Below are positions 43,101 to 52,100 of a stretch of DNA of 55,727 bases, piece after piece. The first letter of the stretch is position 1; each line of letters begins with the position of its first letter. The notes under the pieces are model-generated. The model was not told where the DNA came from. It worked only from the letters and a program-made list of their open reading frames with translations, and did no database searches. Source of the stretch: Planctomycetota bacterium (lineage in GTDB: Bacteria; Planctomycetota; Planctomycetia; Pirellulales; Pirellulaceae); the NCBI GenBank assembly GCA_027622275.1, contig JAQBZB010000017.1:1-55727 (forward strand), in the 5' to 3' direction. Position numbers and translations under genes: made by a program.

Positions 43101-46100
43101 TGAAAACGTCGTGAATTTTACGCACCTCACGGGCCTGCCCTCGGATGTGACTTTCACGGAAGACTTCTCGCAATTCGGTCTGTCGGCATTGAAACGGCGT
43201 GTTGTCGGTAATGTCTTCAAGCAAGAAGAAGACCTCATTCGCATCATCGGGCACACGATCGGCAACAGCGGACCGCTCGGCTTCGATGGCAACTTGCAAG
43301 GTGATCAGTTTGGAAACGTCGCAGATCACCGCCCGCTGCCGAACCAGGGCAATGCGGGGACGGCAGCCCGTGGATTCGACAACCTCCATGAAGGCATCTA
43401 CATCGACGACATCGTGATTGGATTCGCCGAACGCGGCGAGATGGCAACTTACGATGTATTGGCGGCCGTCGCGCCCACGGACTCCAGCTTCGTACTCAAC
43501 CCGGACCTGTCCGGCAACCAACGCCTGACCGGACCTTATCAAGTCGAAATCCGCAAGGCGGTGGATTTCGGGGTGACCGGCGGCGGATCGACGCGCGCAG
43601 GCCTGACGCGCAGCTTCGATACCAACGACCGTTTGACCCAAGGTCTGACGATGATCGCTCAGCCTGGTGCGAACATTTACGACGGTCAGACGTTCGTCTT
43701 GAGCGATGGCGTGAACAGCGTGACCTTTGAGTACGACGACACGACGATCGGTGACGGTATTCTAACGGGGCGACAGCCCGTCCCGTTTACACCCGCAAGC
43801 ACGAACAACGACGTTGCGCGAGCCATTCGTGATGCCATCAATTCAAACACTGTCCAAGCGGTCTTGCCAGCTCTCTCGGCAGGCCTGGGCGACGGCACGT
43901 TGATCGGAGCGGGAACGCCAACCGTTACGACCACAAATCGAGTCAACATCTATGGCCCCGCACACCTGACCGTCCATGGCGTCGACGTCGACGAAACGAA
44001 TGATTTCCTCGCGGAAGCCACCGAGACAGGCATCGTGGGACGTAACTCGCCATCGTTCCTCGCCTCCGGTGCCATCGGAGACAATCAGCGTCATCCTATC
44101 CTGCGGGGATTAGACGTTGACTTGTTCCGAATTCAGTTGTTCCGGGGTGAAACGATTCAAATCGATATTGACGCCGAAGAGATTGGTTCGGAACTGGACT
44201 CGATGCTCCGAGTGTTCGATGTCTTTGGGAATGAGCTGGCCTTCAACGACGACCGGATTGCTCCCGGCGAGACATCGCGGCGCAACTTTGCCGATCCGTT
44301 CCTGGCGTTTACGGCACCGGCGTCCGGCACCTATTTCGTTGGCGTCAGCGGCTTCAACAACCGCAACTACGATCCGGATATCGAGGGCAGCGGCATCAAT
44401 GGCGGAACCGGCTTCTATCGACTCGAAATGACGTTTGGCGCGATCAGCGCCGCGGACTTCGTGCTGTTCGACGACCCCGGCGACCGCAACCTGTTCCGAG
44501 ATCAAGGCCAGATCCTGATCGAAGCCAACCGCATCGCCAACTCGGAGCAGTTCGGCATCACGGTCGACGCCGGGCCGCGCGACGCGGGTGCCAACTCGAC
44601 TCCACACATGGGACCGGTTCGGAATTTGCTCGAGCTGAACACGAACGGCCAGGTGCCGGGCGTGGTGATCGAAAACAACGTCATCTTCGGCGGCCAACAG
44701 GGAGCGATCCATTTCAGCGGCGAAAGCCGGACTGCGGGAGATCAAGTCGCGGCCGTGCCGTTCGGACGCATTGTGAACAATACGCTGTTCGGCGTCAGTG
44801 GAACGCTCGTGCCACGAACGCAGACAACGGACATCGGTATTCTGGTCGACGACTTTGCCGCTCCGACGATCTTGAACAACATCGTGGCCAACTTCAACAC
44901 GGGCATTCGGGTTGTTCCGGACGGCGTCTCCGAGAGTCTGACGGTTGTTGGCGGTCAGATTTATCAAGGCAACGCCGCCACGACGATCAGCGGCGTGGCG
45001 TCGGAAGACTTTGCTATCAATCTAAGCAATCCCGATCCATCCGCGTTGCCGAACGGTCCGAATTGCAACTTGGATCTGCATGATCCCAATGTGCTGTTCG
45101 TCGATGCGGTCAACGAAAACTTCTACTTGCAGCCCTGCTCGAACGCCATCGACAACTCCGTTGGCTCGCTGTTGGATCGCGCGGATCTGGTTCGTGTCCG
45201 CGATCCGCTTGGAATCTCGCCATCGCCCATCCTGGCTCCCGGCAACGACGTGACTGGCCAAAAGCGCGTCGATGATCCGAATGTCGAAACGGCATCCGGC
45301 TTTGGCGAGAACGTCTTCGCGGATCGTGGTGCCATCGACCGCGCTGACTTTGCGGGGCCAACCGCCAACCTGAGGCAACCCGCGGATAACGACGCCGACG
45401 GCGTTGATCTTCGCAGTAACGAAGTGTCAATCGTTCAACTCGGTCAGCAAGTTGTCGGATCCAGCTTCGAGATTCGACTGGTCGACGGCGTCGAGCCCGC
45501 CGACCCGACGGACGGTTTAGGGGTTGATGATAAGACCGTCCTGAGTAGCGCCGTCGTCGTTAAGCGAGATGGTGTCATCTTGCAAGACGGCGTTGATTAC
45601 TCGTTCAGCTACAACGCGACCAGCGACATCATCAAGCTGACTCCGCTGTCCGGCATTTGGAAGCCCGACAGCCTCTACACGATCACCTTGAACAACACCG
45701 ATCGCTTCGTGATCACGACGCCGGCGGGAGACGAACTTAGCGACGGCGATGCGATCTTGATCGGGGACTTCCAACCGCGAACGGAACGTTACGAGTTTGA
45801 TAGCGGCTACAGCCTGCACGTACCACAAACCTTGACGATTCAAGTGCCCGCGGAAGGCGGGCGGTTGGGCGGCGTGCGCGACGGCGGCACGTTCATCGTC
45901 GCGTTAAACGACCCGGTCACCGGCCTAAAAACGGTCACGTTCGAGTTTGACAAAGACGGGACGTTCAATGCCGCCAACGTCCAGATTCCATTTACCAGCG
46001 TCTCGACTCAGGACGAAATCGTCGTCTCCATCGTCAAAGCCTTGCAGAACGCCAACTTGGGACTCGCGCCGGTCAATCTGGGACATGGTCGAATCCACTT

Positions 46101-49100
46101 GGGGAGCCGCAGCGTCCATCAATTGACGTTGCCTACGACCGGCGGCGGTCGCACGACGTTGACTTCGGTCGGCGTCGCCGGTGGCGTCGCCGATGGAAAT
46201 CAATTCACGATCGACGACGGGACGCGCGTCGCGCGGTTCGAGTTCGACACGGACGGTGTGACTCGACCGAATACCCGCCCGATCGCATTTAAGACCATTC
46301 AAACACACGAAGAAATTGCCGACCGTGTCGCCACGGCCGTGAACCAGGCGATCGCGGACGGTGCCATCGATGCGGCCGGTGCCTTGCAAGCCAATGATCT
46401 CGGTGACGGCGTGGTCCAGCTTGGCGGCACGCCTCAGCACATCGTCCGCACGACGCTGAGCCGGCTCACGCAAGCGGGCAAGCCGGGTGTCAGTCAAGCG
46501 TTTGGTCTGCAGACGAAAGGCGCGTCACTCCGCATCCAAGTGCCGGAAGCCGGCTTGCATCTGATCGTCCCACAAACGGGCGGAGCGGCGATCAGCGATG
46601 GCGAGACGTTCACGATCCGCAATCGTGCCGGCGTCACCGCGACGTTCGAATTCGACAGCAACAGCACGTTTACGGCGGGTAACTTCCAAATCCCCTACGC
46701 CACCGGCAGCGACCGCAATCAGGTCGCGAATTCGATCGCGGTCGCCATCGCGGGCGCCAACATCGGTATTACTCCGATCAACCTGGGAGGCGGCGACCTC
46801 GACCTCAACACCGTGTTGCATGTGATCAATACGTCGAACAGCCCGAGCATTCGACAAACTGGCATCGCGGACGGACAGTTCTTCACGATCGACGATGGCG
46901 TTTCCTTGACGACATTTGAATTCGACGGCGATCCTCAACCGGTGCTAAGCATCCCAGGTGCAAAGCGGATTGTGTTCAACGGAAACGATTCCGCCAACCA
47001 GCTTGGCAACGCCGTCGTTTCAGTCGTCAACAGCTCGAACGTCGGCCTCGATCCGTTACGAAAGATGATCAATCTCGGCAACGGACTGCTCGACGCGGGC
47101 GAGCCCGCTGCGAGCAGCTTGTCGCACCTGTGGGGTACCGCGGGCACGAATCTTACGCAGACTGGTGTCTCCGGCGGCATTCGCGATGGCGAGACGTTCC
47201 AGGTTTCGCTGGTCGACAACTCCGGGTTCCCGTTGAATACGGTCACCATCGAGATGGATCGTAATGGCATTCAAACACCGGGCAACATCATCGTTGTCTA
47301 TGGCGATACGAGCACCGCCAGCGACATCGCCAACACGATGGTGCCGGTGCTGTTGTCCGCTGGATTGGGCTTGAACTCAGTGCATAACGGATTGGGAACA
47401 ATCGATCTCGGTGGAACCGCAAACCATCGCATCAGCGTCGCCAACTCGCCTGTACAAGTTCATCTGACAATCTTGGGAGCCCCCGGCGACAACGCTGCCG
47501 CGAGGATTCCGTTCGTGCCATCGTCCGAGTTCCTGGCCAGCGATGCCGCGGTCGCCTTGAACGACGCGATCAACAATGACCCGCGCTCGCAGGTCAACGT
47601 GACGTCCAGCCTGGGCGGCGGCGCAACGGTTGTCGTGGACGGTGCCCGCAGTGTGACCGCCGCTGCCAACTTCCTGGCAGCCACGTCTGGCGGCATCACG
47701 TTCATGCCGGCCATCAAGGATTTGGCCACCAACAATTTGAAGCCGAATCAACTGACGGGAGAAACTCAGTTCACGATCATTCTCGGTGGCGTCGATCTCG
47801 ATTACGGCGACGCCGGAGACCCGTCGTTCCAGACGCTGTCGCGAAGCAACGGCGCGGTTCACGTCATTAGCAACGGCCTGCTGCTCGGAACCCGCGTCGA
47901 TGCGGATACCGATGGCCAGCCAAATGCGGTCGCTTCGGGCGATGATGGCGACGCCTTTATCGATCTGACGCTCAGCAATCTTCTGCCGTTGACACCGTCA
48001 CAGGCTCCGTTTGCCGTACAAATCCCAACCGGCTTGCAGGTGCCTGTCACGGGTAGCGGAGTTGGCGGCGTTGTCGACGGCGACATCTTGATCGTCGGTG
48101 ATGCGACGAAGACGGTGACGTTCGAGTTTGACAGCGATGGCAACACGCAGCCCACCAATGTCGCGATCAGCCTGAACCCAGGCAGCCAGAACAACATCGC
48201 GGATGCCATCGTCGCCGGCATCAATAGCCAAGGCTTGAGTCTCACGCCCGTGAACGCGGGCAATGGCCGGGTCGTGCTTGGAATCACGTCCAACCACGTG
48301 CTGGACATTTCCCGCGCGCCTTCGCTGACCAGCGTGGCCGGTGTGACGGAAAACAACACGTTCGCGATCACGGATCGTACGACAGGCCAGACCGTCACGT
48401 TCCAGTTCGACGACATCGGGACTCCGGCCACTGTCGCCGGAAACAATGTCGCGGTTCGGTTTACGACCGGCAGCACGTTGGATCAAGTTGCCGCCGCGGT
48501 CGTGACTGCGATCCGATCCGTTTCGCCAACGCTGGGCACGCAACTCGTCGGCCTGAATCCGACGAACCTCGGAGGCGGAGTCGTCAATATCGGCGGCACC
48601 GCGACGCACCGTATCGACACGCTCAACGCCTCCTTGACCACGTTGGGCGTTCCCGCCTATGAGTTGCAGGCTCCGGGGATCGAGGCCGTCTTGCAAACGC
48701 CGTCCGCCGGACTTCGGCTGGTCGCGCCGCTGTTCGGAGGCCGAGTCGTTACCGAAGGCGAGAAGTTCACGATCAAAAGCGGATCGGTGAGCGCCACCTT
48801 TGAACTCGACAGCGACGGCAATGCCGCTCCGGGTAACTTCTTCATCAATTACACACCGACAAGCACTCAACAGGACATTGTCAATCGCATCCGGTCCGCG
48901 ATCGCGGGCGTGCCGCAACTGGCATTGAACCCGACCGACGAGGGTGGTGGCGTAATCGATTTCGGGGAAGTCACGCACACGCTGGATCTTTCCGGCACGG
49001 CATTGACACGGTCAAATTCGGCTCCGTTCGTCATCCAAGCACCACTCACCGGCGGTGCGGGCATCGCCGACGGAGACACGTTCACGATCCGCAAGGGCTC

Positions 49101-52100
49101 GAATTCGCCCATTCGTTTCGAGTTTGACAGTAACGGCTTTGCGACCAGCGGCAACGTGCGCGTCCTGTTTACCCGCTTCAGCCGCCCTGAAGATATTGCG
49201 TTGGCGATCTCGACCGCGATCCGTAACGCGTCGTCATTGGACCTGACTCCGGAAGATCTTGGTGGCGGCGCACTGCGGCTTCGCGGAGCAACGCCGACAC
49301 TGAATCTGTCGGCTGCCCCGAGTTTGACACAGGCCGGGCTAGCGGACGGACAGACGTTCCAAATCGATGATGGCGACCGCGTCGTGACGTTTGAGTTCGA
49401 TTCGAACGGCGTCTCCGTGCCAGGCAATGCCACGATCAACATTTCCAACAACTTTACGTTGCTCGTGCCGACCGCCGGCAGCGCCCCAGGCGGCGTTGCG
49501 GATGGCCAGACCTTCTCGATTCGTAACAGTGCGTTGGGGGTCAATGCGATCTTCGAATTCGACTCCGACAACAGCGTTGCGGCGGGAAGAATTCCGATCG
49601 CCGTGCCGGGCCTCGGCAGCCAAGATCTGGTCGCGAATGCGATCGTGACCGCCGTGACCGGAGTCTCGTCGCTCGGCCTGTCACCAGTTAATGCCGGTAA
49701 CGGCATCGTCGTGCTGGGCGAAACCACTTCGAAGCACTCGATCGACACAACGAACTCTCCGCAGTTGGCTGTCGGCACTCGCCCACGGACGCCGGACGAA
49801 CTGGCCGCTGGCATCATCTCGGTGATTGCTAACGCTCCGCTCAATCCGCCCCTGTCTCCAGTCTACCTCGGCAACGGGGTGATCGATCCGCGCTTGACCA
49901 GCGGCCATACGATTAATGTTTCCGCGTCGAACCTTTCGACATTTGGTCAAGACGGTGGTGTTGCCGATGGCGAAACGTTCTCGGTGACGGACGGGAACAA
50001 GGTTGTCAACTATGAGTTCGACTTTGACGGCAACGTCGCCATTGGCAATACGCCGATCGATCTGGATTACAACTTTACGATCCAGGTTCCTGCCGCGGGC
50101 GGGACTCCAGGTGGAATCATCGACGGCGACCGGTTCGCCATCAACCTGGGCCTGGGTGCCCCGGACGTCATCTTCGAGTTCGATTCAAACGGCAGCACGA
50201 CGCCCGGAAACAGCGTCATCACGTTCACGAATCTCAACACCCAAGAAGACATCGTCGGCGCTGTCGCCAACGCGATTGGAAGTGCCGGCCTCGGCTTGTC
50301 ACCGCGGAACCTCGGCGAGGGACGAGTGATCCTGAAGTTGGATGGCACCGCCGCGGCGAGCAAATTGGACACGTCCGGTTCCGCGGCACTGACACAGTTC
50401 CTCACCGACGATGTCGCGGCTGCGATTCTCGATGCGATTAACAACAGCAGCTTCGATACTGCTTTTGTCGTGACGAGCTTGGGCGACGGACGGATACACG
50501 TTGACGGACCATCGAGCCATGCGTTAAATCTCACGCAGAGCCGATTGCATTTATTGGACAGGCTGCCGAGCGGCATTCAAACGCGGAGCGGCGCGAACGT
50601 GACGGATGGCGACTCGTTCATCGTGAGCGATGGTGCCAAGACCGTCACCTTCGAGTTTGACGATCCAACATTGAGCAATGGAATCACGTCGGGACGAACC
50701 GGTGTGACATTCACGCCCGCGAGTTCGCCGTCCCAGATTGCGGATGCCATCGTCGCCGCAATCGATTCGCAGGGACTGTCGTTGTCGGCGACCCATATCG
50801 GAAACGGTTTGATCAGCTTGGATGGCGACGATGAAGACGGCGTTGTCTTTGAAGGCGGTTTGATCCGCACGGTCGATACGCAAATTGTCGTCACTGCCTC
50901 GCAAGACGGTTTGCTCGACGCCTGGGTCGATTTCAACCAAGATGGCGACTGGGTCGATGCCGGCGAGCGGGTCTTCACCAGCCAACTCGTTCACGCGGGT
51001 CTCAACACGCTGTCGATCGCGACGCCTGCAACTGCGAAGCTCGGATTCACCTCGGCTCGCTTCCGGTTGAGCACCGCCGGTGGACTGCAACCGACCGGGC
51101 TGGCCGCCGATGGCGAGGTCGAAGACTATCAAGTTCGTGTCATTACGAATGTCGCCCCGACCGTACTTGCCCCGCTCAGTGATGTGACCAATGCGTTCGA
51201 GGATGATCTAGACCGTCCGATCAGCCTGGCTGGAACGTTCGGCGACGTGGATATCACCAACGGCAATGCCGACCATCTGACTTTGCGAGTCGTCTCGAAC
51301 AGCAATTCATCGCTCCTGACTCCCACGTTAGCCGGCAACACGCTGACACTTAGATTCCAGAAGGATCAGCATGGGACCGCAAACATCACGGTGGAAGCTC
51401 GAGACCAAGGCGGCTTGACGGTGACTGACACGTTCACGGTGGTGGTTGCTCCGGTGAACGACAACCCATTCGTCATCGCGCCGTTGCCGGACATTTCGAT
51501 TAACGAAGACAGCCCACCGTTTTCCATCGACATCTCGACAGCCTTCGCCGATGTCGATGTCCTGACGAACGGTGATACGCTCACCTACAATCTGGTGTCG
51601 AACGACAATCCAAACTTGGTACAGGTCTCGCCGAATCCGTTTACGGGACCGGTGATTACTCTCTCGGCGTTGCTGAATCGAAACGGCCAGGCGTCAATTA
51701 CCGTCCAAGCTCAAGACAGTAACGGCGGCAACCCCGTCACCGATACGTTCCTGGTCTTTGTGAATGCCGTTAACGATCCACCGGTGGGAGTCACGGACAC
51801 CGGCGCGACCGACGAGGATACGCCGTTGAACAACCTGAACGTGTTGAACAACGACACGGACATTGATGGCGATTCGTTGTCGGTCGCGACCTTTAGCGCA
51901 ACGTCCGCATTCGGTGCGTCCGTTGCGATCACCACGGCCGGTGTTGTTACTTACAACCCGACGGTTTCCCCGATGCTTCAGATGCTGAAGAAAGACGTCC
52001 TGCAAACCGATACGTTCACCTACACCGCTACGGACGGGAATGGTGGATTTTCAGCGCTCGTAACCGTGACGATTACGGTCACTGGCTTGAATGATGCCCC

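Noticed and set aside
34980-50820. CRISPR or other DNA-level repeat array
   Set aside because: The periodicity is at protein level only; I saw no long exact DNA repeats or uniform spacers, and the frame stays open.
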